The notes under the pieces are model-generated. The model worked only from the letters and a program-made list of their open reading frames with translations, searched no databases and was not told the origin of the DNA. A stretch of 64,000 bases of DNA. Origin: Calothrix anomala FACHB-343. GTDB lineage: Bacteria > Cyanobacteriota > Cyanobacteriia > Cyanobacteriales > Nostocaceae. Made by a program: the position numbers and the translations under genes. This document shows positions 17,253-25,249 of this stretch, one piece after another. The stretch is from the NCBI RefSeq assembly GCF_014696435.1, contig NZ_JACJQG010000019.1:1-64000 (forward strand), written 5' to 3'. Within the stretch, counting starts at the first letter, position 1, and every line of letters begins with the position of its first letter.

Positions 17253-17388
17253 AGCGTGGTCTATTTACAGGAAGATGGTGTAAATAGGATTTGCGGCGTA
17301 CCAATATATTTTAGAGGGCATGGCAGTGCCAGTGCCCCTACAGTCTTTCGCATTCTTTTTTTAAATTGGTATAGCTTCCGGGAACCCG

Positions 17389-17640
17389 GAATCAACTTCA
17401 GGGTTCCCGGAATCAACTTCAGGGTTCCCGGAATTAACTTCAGGGTTGACGTTTCCGTGTTTCGCGTAGTCTGAATTAACTTCAGGGTTCCCGGAATTAA
17501 CTTCAGGGTTGACGTTTCCGTGTTTCGCGTAGTCTGAATTAACTTCAGGGTTCCCGGAATTAACTTCAGGGTTGATGTTTTCGTGTTTCGCGTAGCCTGA
17601 ATCAACTTCCGGGTTTCTGTTTGCGTGTTTCCCGTCAGCT
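17389..17640. repeat. Tandem array built of 21- and 42-bp units
   Basis: Units begin GAATTAACTTCAGGGTT or GAATCAACTTCAGGGTT. A 21-bp form ends CCCG and a 42-bp form carries GTTTCCGTGTTTCGCGTAGTCT. The order is 21, 21, 42, 21, 42, 21, 42, 42: exactly 252 bp, or twelve 21-mers. Because the period is a multiple of three, frames stay open on the minus strand (repeating NPEVNSG or GTLKLI peptides). I see no start signal or domain and do not call a gene. Confidence 0.85.
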
Positions 17641-17642
17641 GT

Positions 17643-17713
17643 ACTTACAGCATATTTCAGGTAAATGAGGTATGCGCTTCGGGGCATGGCAGTGCCAATG
17701 CCCCTACAATCAA
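17643..17713. repeat. Dispersed repeat, family C copy
   Basis: ACAGCATATTTCAGGTAAAT, then GAGGTATGCGCTTCGGGG, then GGCAGTGCCAATGCCCCTAC. It directly follows the 21-bp array. Confidence 0.75.
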
Positions 17714-17723
17714 CTATAAATCA

Positions 17724-17990
17724 ATTCAAAATTCAAAATTCAAAATTCAAAATTAAAGACAGCCACCCACAAGGGGTGGGGTTTCTACCTAGGGACATCC
17801 AATTTTTTAAATACCCAATGAATCAATTCAAAATTCAAAATTCAAAATTCAAAATTAAAGACAGCCACCCACAAGGGGGAGCCAGTCTCGTGGGCGGGTG
17901 TCCCGACTTGAGAGAACTGGCGTTGGGGTTTCTACCTACCTTGCGAAACAAGGATTTTTTCGCCCACTAGGGGCGAGGTTTTAAACCTAA
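17724..17990. mobile_element. IS605-like end relics and a mobile hairpin
   Basis: Two direct copies (17724 and about 17822) consist of AAAATTC heptamers followed by AAAGACAGCCACCCACAAGGGG. The second copy is interrupted by a 42-bp hairpin module at 17881-17922 (GCCAGTCTCG to AGAGAACTGGCG), a module I know as scattered in Nostocales genomes. The block ends with a CGCCCACTAGGGGCG hairpin and GGTTTTAAACC (about 17961-17986), the same end motif as at the tnpB element at the left edge. No transposase is present. Confidence 0.55.
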
Positions 17991-18076
17991 CTTTTTCCAA
18001 TAAATCTGTACCTCACCAAGTAGCAATTTGCTGTATGTTTTCTGTTGGTGCGTTGCGCTGCGCGACAACACTTTAA

Positions 18077-19261
18077 CTACTTGAGAGATAATTGCCCGTC
18101 AAGATGGCGAAATAGAAATAACCAAATTGGTAGGGAACTGTTAATGGCAATTAATCTGATTAAATGACCTGTGGTGACAACCTCTACATTATGATTTAAG
18201 ACTAGGGAGACAAGAATCATTTCTGCTGCACCGCCTGGCGCTGTTACCAATAGACAAGTTAACCAATCCCAAGAAGTTAATTGCATAGCTAGGATAGCAG
18301 CGATCGCACCAGCGATCAAAGTCATGATGACAGACAAAACCGCATAGACTATGGTGCGTTTCCCAAAGCTGGGTTTTTCTCCCCAATATTCACCGATGGT
18401 AATTCCTAACAACATTTGCCCAATTATATTGATAAATGATGGTGGGGTAAAGTGAATGTCTTGGACAAACGGTAGCAAATTAATTATCGGGTTAAACCCT
18501 ATCCCAATTAATAAAGCGCCAAAAAAATCCCCGGCGGGGATTTTAAATAATATCGATAGATAAACAATTAATCCGATTATTCCCAATACTAACAGCAGTA
18601 ATCCTAATTGAGAGATATCAAAATTAAATAAATTACTTGGAGTGGGAATTATTGACGGATTCCAAGCATTACCAACTGTCGTTCTGACAATAAAAGGAAT
18701 CAGCAAAACTACAGTTGTGACACGCAAAGCTTGGACTAATGCAACTAGGGTAACATTTTTGTTATAGTCAGCAGCAATAGAAGCCATTACTCCCACACCA
18801 CCGGGAACTGTCGCCAGCATTGATGTTAATAAATTCGTTTGGCTGAGGCGGGAATAAATGTAGCCAATAACAGTACCACAAATTAACAGAAAAAAGGTTA
18901 ATAAAACAAAAATGGGAATACCATTAGCTACAGTAGCTAAATCGCTGTAATTAGTTGAGGCTCCAACTGTTAATCCTACCAATGCCATGCCAATTTTTCT
19001 AGCGGTGCGGTTAGGTTTGGGAGAATATTGATAGAAAATCCGGCATCCCTGCAACACTACAGTACCCGCCGCAACTCCGCCAAATAACCAAGCCATTCCG
19101 CCTAAATGCAATTTAGTTAAACAGAAACCAAAGGGCACGGCTAAAAGCATTTCTAAAAATACGATCGCTAGTTGCTTGATAAATGGATTTTGAACAGCAA
19201 CAGCAGGATTTTCCGTGGTCGATTCCTCTACAATGGGAAGAATACTCAAGGTATGATTCAT
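18077..19261 (-). CDS. AbrB family membrane transporter
   Basis: This is a polytopic membrane protein of the AbrB/ammonia-monooxygenase-like family (PF05145), unrelated to the AbrB DNA-binding regulators. It is an internal duplication. The hairpin motif appears once as LATVPGGVGVMASIAADYN followed by VQALRV, and again in the C-terminal half as VTAPGGAAEMILVSLVLNHN followed by HLIRLI. About ten hydrophobic helices span the 394 residues. The substrate is unknown for most members. The ATG at 19261 is the only plausible early start. It is a single gene flanked by repeat-rich DNA. Confidence 0.88.
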   Translation of the reverse strand: MNHTLSILPIVEESTTENPAVAVQNPFIKQLAIVFLEMLLAVPFGFCLTKLHLGGMAWLFGGVAAGTVVLQGCRIFYQYSPKPNRTARKIGMALVGLTVGASTNYSDLATVANGIPIFVLLTFFLLICGTVIGYIYSRLSQTNLLTSMLATVPGGVGVMASIAADYNKNVTLVALVQALRVTTVVLLIPFIVRTTVGNAWNPSIIPTPSNLFNFDISQLGLLLLVLGIIGLIVYLSILFKIPAGDFFGALLIGIGFNPIINLLPFVQDIHFTPPSFINIIGQMLLGITIGEYWGEKPSFGKRTIVYAVLSVIMTLIAGAIAAILAMQLTSWDWLTCLLVTAPGGAAEMILVSLVLNHNVEVVTTGHLIRLIAINSSLPIWLFLFRHLDGQLSLK

Positions 19262-19440
19262 TGATAAAGCGCTTTTCTCATTAGTTTAACTATGCACATA
19301 AGCTAATGCGATCGCGCAATACCCCAGACAGGATATAAATTTAAAATTTCCTATCAATGATAAAGGATGTATGTATAGCACATTGAGCCTCAGTACAATC
19401 GCCGACAATTTATAAAAATTTTGCAGACGACAATATTATA

Positions 19441-19470
19441 GTAGGGACACAACCTAAGTTATGTCCCTAC
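19441..19470. repeat. Short inverted repeat
   Basis: GTAGGGACA and TGTCCCTAC form a 30-bp hairpin in the 277-base gap between the AbrB transporter and the next gene. It could act as a terminator for the minus-strand gene to its right, although no T run follows. Confidence 0.5.
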
Positions 19471-19538
19471 CAACAAACTGTATTTTTTTCCAGAGTCTAA
19501 TTGTTGATTACTTCAGCTATCAAGGCGGATTTGAGAAA

Positions 19539-19877
19539 TTAGTCTTCATCAAGTGCTGGGAAAGCTTCTTCAAATTGCCATAACTCATCTTTGTGTGCCA
19601 TAAACCAAATCCGAGTTTCTGGTGTCAATTTACTCCAAATATTTTCCACAGGAACATGGGGAGATGCATAGCGATACTCTTCTCCCAAAGATTTGAGATT
19701 ATCTGCTACGTCAAGAGGAATCCCAAAATCGCGCCAGTCAACTTTTATATTTCTACCAGAAAGTCCGGCTGCGGGGTCAAAAATTAATTGTGCAGTTCTG
19801 ATTAAATCAGCAAAATGGTTTGGTTTCAGTCCGATGATTTGCTGAATTTGGGAAGATTCATTATGCTGTTGAGACAT
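19539..19877 (-). CDS. Conserved hypothetical protein (112 aa)
   Basis: This is a soluble, acidic protein that I do not recognise by function. It is rich in Trp and Asp and ends EEAFPALDED. The segments KLTPETRIWFMAHKDELWQ and KVDWRDFGIPLDVADNL look like ordered helices, and codon use resembles the neighbours, so I take it as a real gene. The ATG at 19877 begins MSQQHNESSQIQQIIGL. No signal peptide or membrane segment is seen. It is monocistronic, with repeats on both sides. Confidence 0.65.
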   Translation of the reverse strand: MSQQHNESSQIQQIIGLKPNHFADLIRTAQLIFDPAAGLSGRNIKVDWRDFGIPLDVADNLKSLGEEYRYASPHVPVENIWSKLTPETRIWFMAHKDELWQFEEAFPALDED

Positions 19878-20083
19878 TGTCGCTGGAGTGGTGAAGATAT
19901 ATGGTAGGTAGAACTTACCGCCAGAGATTTTTATCCCAATTCTCTGATTTTAATCTCCAGCCACTCAGGCAAATGGTTTAGGTTGGACAAGTCGTGATTT
20001 TTAAAACGTAGCGCCGCTACATACAGTATATTTCAGATAAATGAAGTACGCGCTTTGGGGCATGGCAGTATATTCTAGAGGGC

Positions 20084-20365
20084 TAGGCACTGCCCATTGG
20101 TGTGAACTTAAGGGAACTCCAAAAAATAAATTATGCCAAATTGTAGGGGCGGGGTAACCCCCATTGGTGTCAACTTAAGCTCAAAACTTTTCTCTATCTC
20201 GTTTCCAGCCTCCGGCTGGAAATGCGTATTGCGAGGCTCCGCCTCGTCTTCTGAATAAATTGAGGCAGAGCCTCAGGATCATCGCTCCCACGCAGAGCAT
20301 GGGAGCCAGTTAAATCGAGTCTTGGCAAGAGTTTCGCGTTAAGTTGACACCAATGGGCAGTGCCT
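20084..20365. repeat. Nested foldback element (family D copy 1 with module E)
   Basis: Outer arms AGGCACTGCCCATTGGTGT (20084) and the reverse at 20348-20365 enclose a second pair, CCCATTGGTGTCAACTTAA at 20160 and its exact reverse complement ending at 20357. Inside lies module E (20192-20306), a chain of hairpins including GAGGCTCCGCCTC and CTCCCACGCAGAGCATGGGAG. Module E recurs inverted at 22334 and 61789. The stretch 20112-20160 (GGGAACTCCAAAAAATAAAT onward) is repeated at 22248-22295. No gene is visible. Confidence 0.8.
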
Positions 20366-20412
20366 TGTCCCTACTGAGGTTGGCTAAATCTACTATTTAA
20401 TGCCACAGTTAT

Positions 20413-20775
20413 TCATTGATCAATAAAAACGGTAACAGCCGCAACGGCTATTAACATTTCGTCATTTTTATCGTTAAGAGAGGGAATTGCTCGTCCCTGC
20501 ACTACCATGCCTCCAGATTCTACAGTCAGAGTTTTGCGCCCAAAGGGAAGCACAGCTAATACTTCCTCTGAGTTGACTTGTTCTGGGTATGGTACTGCTA
20601 CTTGTACTTCTACAATCATCTCATTGGGGTCGGTTAAACCTGCTACTTCCCAAACTCCAGGTAAAGCATTATGAGCGATCGCATTTCTTACCGCTCTGGC
20701 TGCTGCTACTGTTGGTTCTTGTCCATGTTGATCAATTCCCATCCCCATCTCAATTATCAACCGTTTTTTGACCAT
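20413..20775 (-). CDS. Lin0512 family protein
   Basis: This 120-residue soluble protein matches the Lin0512 family (PF09585-type). It opens with a beta strand and turn (KRLIIEMGMGIDQHGQEPT), then AAARAVRNAIAHNALPG. A glycine-rich ESGGMVVQGRAIP lies near residue 85, and the end is beta-rich (MLIAVAAVTVFID). Family members are widespread and small. I do not know a verified reaction for them. The ATG at 20775 (MVKKRLIIEMG) is a clear start. It stands alone between repeat blocks. Confidence 0.82.
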   Translation of the reverse strand: MVKKRLIIEMGMGIDQHGQEPTVAAARAVRNAIAHNALPGVWEVAGLTDPNEMIVEVQVAVPYPEQVNSEEVLAVLPFGRKTLTVESGGMVVQGRAIPSLNDKNDEMLIAVAAVTVFIDQ

Positions 20776-20937
20776 TGATATTTCCCAAGCTCATTTACAG
20801 TATATTTTCAGATAAAGTATCCGGGTAAAAGTCAACTTAACGCAAAACCCAGTTACCGCAAGGAACTGAAGTTCCTTGCTCATAGCCAAAGTCATCTCAA
20901 GATGACTAAATATCCTCAAAATCTTGAGTCTACTTCA

Positions 20938-21000
20938 GTAGGGGCGGGTTCACAAATATGCTCCAATAATTCACGACTATCTCACTTAACCCGCCCCTAC
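20938..21000. repeat. MITE-like repeat, family A copy 3
   Basis: GTAGGGGCGGGTT and AACCCGCCCCTAC ends. Flanking sequence contains further pairs: CTTGCTCATAGCCAAAG on the left against CTTGGGCTATGAGCCTGAG on the right, and GTCAACTTAACG at 20831 with AGCTTAAGTTAA at 21066. The gap 20776-21116 therefore looks like a larger nested foldback. Confidence 0.75.
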
Positions 21001-21116
21001 TTGGGCTATGAGCCTGAGAATTTATTCTCAGGCGGGCAACAAAGCTAAGACAGAGGCTATTTTTAGCTTAAGTTAATACCCATGCCCAATGCCCAATGCC
21101 CAATGCCCAATGCCCC

Positions 21117-22133
21117 ATGCCTAATCGCCGTCAATTCCTCACAAACTTCGGACTTGCTACCTTAGCGACTCAATTACAACCGTTAACTGCTCAAGGTAAA
21201 CTCTCTCCCCAGACTATGCTTAAGCCCCCACGCTTGCAAACAGGCGATACTGTAGGCTTAATTGCCCCTGCGGCTGTTGTGGATGCAAAACATGTAGAAA
21301 CAGCACAGCGCAACTTTGCAGATTTAGGTTTAAAAGTCAAGTTAGGCAAACATATTTTAGATCGTTATGGTTATTTAGCAGGGAAAGATAGCGATCGCGC
21401 TTTTGACATAAACTCTATGTTTACCGATAAATCTGTAAAAGCGATTGTTGCGATGCGAGGCGGTTGGGGTTGTAATCGCCTTTTACCTTTACTCAACTAT
21501 ACTAATATCCGCTCCCATCCCAAAATTTTGATGGGCTACAGCGATATTACTTCTTTATTATTAGCTATTAACGCTCGTAGTCGCATTATTACTTTTCACG
21601 GCCCGGTGGCTATCTCTACCTGGAATCAGTTTACCCTAGATTACCTTCACCGTCTTCTGTTTACCGGGGAAGCAGTGACAATGCAAAACCCCATTACCAA
21701 TACTTGGCAATTTTCGCCCATTGCACCGGGGAAAGCTCAAGGTAAACTTGTCGGCGGTAATTTATCGGTACTAGCCGCAATGGTAGGTTCGCCTTATCTT
21801 CCGGCGTGGAACCAAACCATTCTTTTTTTGGAAGACATCGGTGAAGATATCTATCGTATAGACCGAATGCTCACTCAGTTAAAAAATGCTGGTATACTAC
21901 ATCGCATTGCTGGCTTGATTTTTGGACAATGTACTAATTGTAGTCTAGGCGATGAACCAAATTTTACTTTAATGCAAGTATTACAAGACCACATTGGCCC
22001 CTTAGGTATTCCTGCTTGGTATGGTGCGGCAATCGGTCATATTCCAGATAAATTTACTTTGCCAGTTGGTGTCAATGTGGAAATTAATGCCAATGTTGGC
22101 ACAATTGAGATGTTAGAACCAGCCGTTGCTTAG
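21117..22133 (+). CDS. S66 family LD-carboxypeptidase, exported
   Basis: This serine peptidase family cleaves the L-Lys/DAP-D-Ala bond in murein tetrapeptides during peptidoglycan recycling, and includes microcin-resistance MccF-like members. Family motifs are GDTVGLIAPA, AMRGGWGCNRLLPLL, and PKILMGYSDITSLL with the catalytic serine in GYSD. A C-terminal segment, FLEDIGEDIYRIDRML, follows. The N-terminus (NRRQFLTNFGLATLA) resembles a Tat signal, so it is probably exported. ATG 21117 is the last ATG of an AATGCCC heptamer array (21082-21120). The frame is open from 21096, but earlier codons are repeat-encoded. The length is 338 residues, normal for the family plus a signal. Confidence 0.88.
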   Translation: MPNRRQFLTNFGLATLATQLQPLTAQGKLSPQTMLKPPRLQTGDTVGLIAPAAVVDAKHVETAQRNFADLGLKVKLGKHILDRYGYLAGKDSDRAFDINSMFTDKSVKAIVAMRGGWGCNRLLPLLNYTNIRSHPKILMGYSDITSLLLAINARSRIITFHGPVAISTWNQFTLDYLHRLLFTGEAVTMQNPITNTWQFSPIAPGKAQGKLVGGNLSVLAAMVGSPYLPAWNQTILFLEDIGEDIYRIDRMLTQLKNAGILHRIAGLIFGQCTNCSLGDEPNFTLMQVLQDHIGPLGIPAWYGAAIGHIPDKFTLPVGVNVEINANVGTIEMLEPAVA

Positions 22134-22179
22134 GGAACGCCAAAAAATGAAAAACTCCATCCCCTTGTGGGTGAAGTTT

Positions 22180-22215
22180 TTGGGCATGGGGCATGGGGCA
22201 TGGGGCATGGGGCAT
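22180..22215. repeat. GGGGCAT heptamer array
   Basis: Five units of GGGGCAT lie just after a small hairpin (CCATCCCCTTGTGGGTGAAG) behind the S66 peptidase gene. This is the complement-sense version of the AATGCCC/CATGCCC arrays seen before recG and the S66 gene. Confidence 0.8.
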
Positions 22216-22247
22216 GGCGAAGAAATCACCAATGACATGATGTTTAG

Positions 22248-22620
22248 GGAACTCCAAAAAATAAATTATGCCAAATTGTAGGGGCGGGGTAACCCATTGG
22301 TGTCAACTTAACGTCAAACCCTTATCCTACCTTGCTCCCATGCTCTGCGTGGGAGCGATGATCGTGAGGCTCCGCCTCAATTTATCAACTTCCGAGGCGG
22401 AGCCTCGCAATACGCATTTCCAGCCGGAGGCTGGAAACGAGATAGAGAAAGGCTTTGAGCTTACAGCAGTTTTCACCTATTTGAACCACATCTATCGTAG
22501 GGAACACCGACAATCTTTTGGTACATACAATAATTTTACTGATGCCGTGCCCCTACAGCGTGGTCTATTTACCTGAAAATAGCTGTAAGTTGACACCTAT
22601 GGGGGTAACCCCGCCCCTAT
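22248..22620. repeat. Nested foldback element (family D copy 2)
   Basis: Arms GTAGGGGCGGGGTAACCC (22278) and GGGTAACCCCGCCCCTAT (to 22620) enclose CATTGGTGTCAACTTAACG and GTAAGTTGACACCTATGG. Inside are module E (22334-22441) and a family B element (22497-22556), so elements appear to have inserted into one another. An open frame across it is repeat-derived. Confidence 0.8.
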
Positions 22621-22807
22621 GAGTTGCGGGTTTGGTAAGTTAATGATTGGAATATTTTTTTATTTGGAAGTCCCTTATTAAAAACTTATTGACTCAATAT
22701 CAATACTTATACCAATTTGAAAAATGATGGCGACAGATGGAAATCTGAAATGCTTATCCAATAGATGTTTCACAATCCAAAATCTAAAATCTAAAATCCA
22801 AAATGGT

Positions 22808-22880
22808 ATTACAGCATATTTCAGGTAAATGAGGTAGGCGCTTCGGGGCATGGCAGTGCCAGTGCCCCTACAATCAACGA
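22808..22880. repeat. Dispersed repeat, family C copy
   Basis: ACAGCATATTTCAGGTAAAT through GGCAGTGCCAGTGCCCCTAC and CAATCAACG. The rest of the gap up to 23458 is AT-rich with no gene seen. Confidence 0.75.
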
Positions 22881-23113
22881 ATTAATTGCCTCTATTGTAA
22901 ATCAAGGCTTTTACGTCATTTTTGCGTAAGTCCTGTATCTAACCCAGGACTAATCACTAATGACTATTGTACAGACAAGGGTTATCGTGTCTCTAATGAC
23001 CATCTTTTCCAGAGAAATTTAACTTTACATTATAAAAAACCTAGATAAATTCATAAAAACTTTATTTATTAGGTAAAAATAAGTGCATTCCCCATTGTTT
23101 GGTTAAATTAGAC

Positions 23114-23137
23114 AAAAAAACTAGCCATTTTGGCTAG
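23114..23137 (-). terminator. Hairpin with T run on the minus strand
   Basis: CTAGCCA-TTT-TGGCTAG (23121-23137) is followed on the minus strand by seven T residues. It reads as an intrinsic terminator for leftward transcription, yet no leftward gene lies to its right before the RTX gene. It may end an antisense or non-coding transcript. Confidence 0.4.
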
Positions 23138-23458
23138 ATTATTTGGCAATATGAATTATGCTAGATATAAGCGAGCATAAAACAATACTTGCTAAACAAT
23201 ATTTGTGCAAATTAATTTAGCTAACAAAATCTCAAAAAGAAACTAAATATCAAATAATTTATTTGTAGAAATAAATTTGTCCTATTGATGTGTAAATACT
23301 AGCTTTTGGTGATTCATCAAGTTGTCAAATATATAGTTAAATCACTTATTTAATTATAAATAGGTGAAAAATTAACTGCATATATATATGCCTGAGTTGT
23401 GGCGATTAAGCCACATCTTAAAAGTGGTGCAGCAAATTAAAATGAGAAGGATTGTTTT

Positions 23459-24691
23459 ATGACCAACATAAACTTAGCTAAAGTCTGGTTTAGTAATAAT
23501 TCTGATATCCTCAATCCACGTGAGGCAATATACAATCCCAAATCCTCTTATGTAGATACTTTTGGTGGCGACGATAAAATCACTGGTACTGCTAATGTAA
23601 ATCGTGGTTTTGAAGTTTATAGCTTTGTTGGAGCTAAAGCTAGCAGAGGACAATTCGCGATCGCTTCTGCTGAATTGAGAGGTAAGGCTGATGTTGAAGT
23701 CTATGGGATTCAAAACGAAGGAACTATCAATACAAACACTGGCTTAGATGTCATTAAAGGTAGTGCCAAGGCTAACATTAGCGCCACAGCAGAGTCAGTA
23801 TCTCAAGCCATAGCTTTTGCCAGGAAAGCAGATGCTGTAGCCATCACCAATGCTTTTGCCTCTATTAACATCAAAGCTACTGCTGAAGGAATTGATAACT
23901 CCTGGGCTACTATTTACACTGGTAAGGATAGCGATAGCATAATTGGGGATGCTGAAGGCTCAGTCTCAGCGATCGCATTAGCTACCGCAGTGGCGATAGC
24001 TGAAGCTCCCATCTCTAACGGAGTCACAGCTTTTGCCAAAGCAATAGCCACAAGTTTAGCCAAAGCCAGCATTACAGCCACCGGGATAAATAATAGTCGG
24101 GGTGAAATTAGCACTGGTGACGGTAACGATACCATTAATGCTACTGCAACTTCTAGCGCAGGTGCTTTTGCAGGTACTATTAGTGCTGCTATAGCAAATG
24201 CTACTGGTGAGAATAAAGCTTTAGCTGAGGCTATTGTATCTGCTACCGCTAAGGCCACTGATAAAGCGATCGCTATCAACAACAGTGGCGGCAAAATTGA
24301 TACCGGGGATGGAGACGATAAAATTACTGCCAAGGCTACTGGCTCTGACTCTTATGGTATATTTGGTGGTAGTATAAATACAGGTCACGGAAACGACAGT
24401 GTTATCGCCTCTAGTTTCGGTGGTGGAGTTAACATTAACTTGGGTGCAGGTAACGACTTTGTTAAAGGTTTCGGTGCAGCTAAAATAGATGGTGGTAAAG
24501 GTTGGGATACACTCGACTTATCTGACTACAAGATCAACGATTTTCAGATTAAGTTTGGTGGTATTTTTGGCTTTAGCCTCAACAATAGTGTCAGTTTTCA
24601 ACTTGATGGCGTTACCTTAAATACTACTGGCTTTGAGCAATTTAACTTTGCTGATGCTAGTTACAATGCCCTTGGATTAAGGTTTGCTTAA
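23459..24691 (+). CDS. RTX-like calcium-binding repeat protein, paralog 1
   Basis: This protein of 410 residues is low in Cys, rich in Gly, Ala, Asn and Asp, and carries repeats of the GD-x-GND type. Examples are STGDGNDTI, DTGDGDDKI, NTGHGNDSV and LGAGNDFV; the last is followed by KIDGGKGWDTLDLS, a classic hemolysin-type nonapeptide ending. Between them are alanine-rich spacers (AIALATAVAIAEA). It has no N-terminal signal, which fits type I secretion by a C-terminal signal. The start ATG follows AGAAGGATTGTTTT. A terminator follows at 24713. It has the same architecture as the gene at 25250. Role on the cell surface or in matrix is inference. Confidence 0.75.
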   Translation: MTNINLAKVWFSNNSDILNPREAIYNPKSSYVDTFGGDDKITGTANVNRGFEVYSFVGAKASRGQFAIASAELRGKADVEVYGIQNEGTINTNTGLDVIKGSAKANISATAESVSQAIAFARKADAVAITNAFASINIKATAEGIDNSWATIYTGKDSDSIIGDAEGSVSAIALATAVAIAEAPISNGVTAFAKAIATSLAKASITATGINNSRGEISTGDGNDTINATATSSAGAFAGTISAAIANATGENKALAEAIVSATAKATDKAIAINNSGGKIDTGDGDDKITAKATGSDSYGIFGGSINTGHGNDSVIASSFGGGVNINLGAGNDFVKGFGAAKIDGGKGWDTLDLSDYKINDFQIKFGGIFGFSLNNSVSFQLDGVTLNTTGFEQFNFADASYNALGLRFA

Positions 24692-24712
24692 TTTCTCACG
24701 CTTAATGCTTTC

Positions 24713-24742
24713 ATCGAGAATTTAAAACTTCTCGGATTTTTG
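24713..24742 (+). terminator. Terminator between the RTX paralogs
   Basis: CGAGAA and TTCTCG pair around TTTAAAAC and are followed by GATTTTT. The two paralogs are thus probably separate transcripts. Confidence 0.65.
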
Positions 24743-24899
24743 GAACTCCCTTATTTTTAAGATATTGATGTTGGCCGTTAAATCTTAACAGCCAACAATT
24801 ATTATGGGTGCTTTTATTGTCAATTAATTTTGGATTTTAAATTTTAGATTTTGGATTGATGCTACAGATAAATCTAGGGGCTTTTACCATCAAATAAAT

Positions 24900-25022
24900 A
24901 TTTAGGACTGACGCACCGAACACAAAAACCCTCACAAGGGTGGTCAAATCAGGTTTTTGGACTATGGACTATTGACCATTGACAAAAAGCATGAAAAATA
25001 TCTGACATTGCGTAAGTCCTAA
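24900..25022. repeat. Foldback repeat with TAGGAC ends
   Basis: TAGGACTGACGCA at the left and TTGCGTAAGTCCTA at the right form inverted ends. Inside are CCCTCACAAGGGTGG and short (TATTGAC)-type units. A related unit with GGCTTACGCATCAA and TTGTTGCGTAAGT ends lies at 33330-33416. The rest of the 558-base gap holds AAATCTAAAATT-type repeats. Confidence 0.6.
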
Positions 25023-25249
25023 TATTAGTCAATTAATTTTGGCTTTAGGGTTGGAGAGCAAAATTCTCTCAATCCAAAATCTCAAAGGGAAAATCTAAAA
25101 TTCGCTAATTTGCCTTGGGAATTTATTTCCCGAAGGAATTCGCCTGCTGCAAACCAACTTAGATTTTAAGTTTTGCATTTTCAAGCCAAAATTTAAAATC
25201 TGAAATTTGGTGCAAATTCATGCTGTAAATCAATATAAAGGATAATTTT

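Noticed and set aside
17389-17640. Regularly spaced repeats resembling a CRISPR array
   Set aside because: The repeat units are contiguous and the 42-bp units share the same inner sequence, so there are no unique spacers; no cas gene is nearby.
22268-22576. 102-residue plus-strand frame
   Set aside because: It lies wholly within nested foldback repeats.
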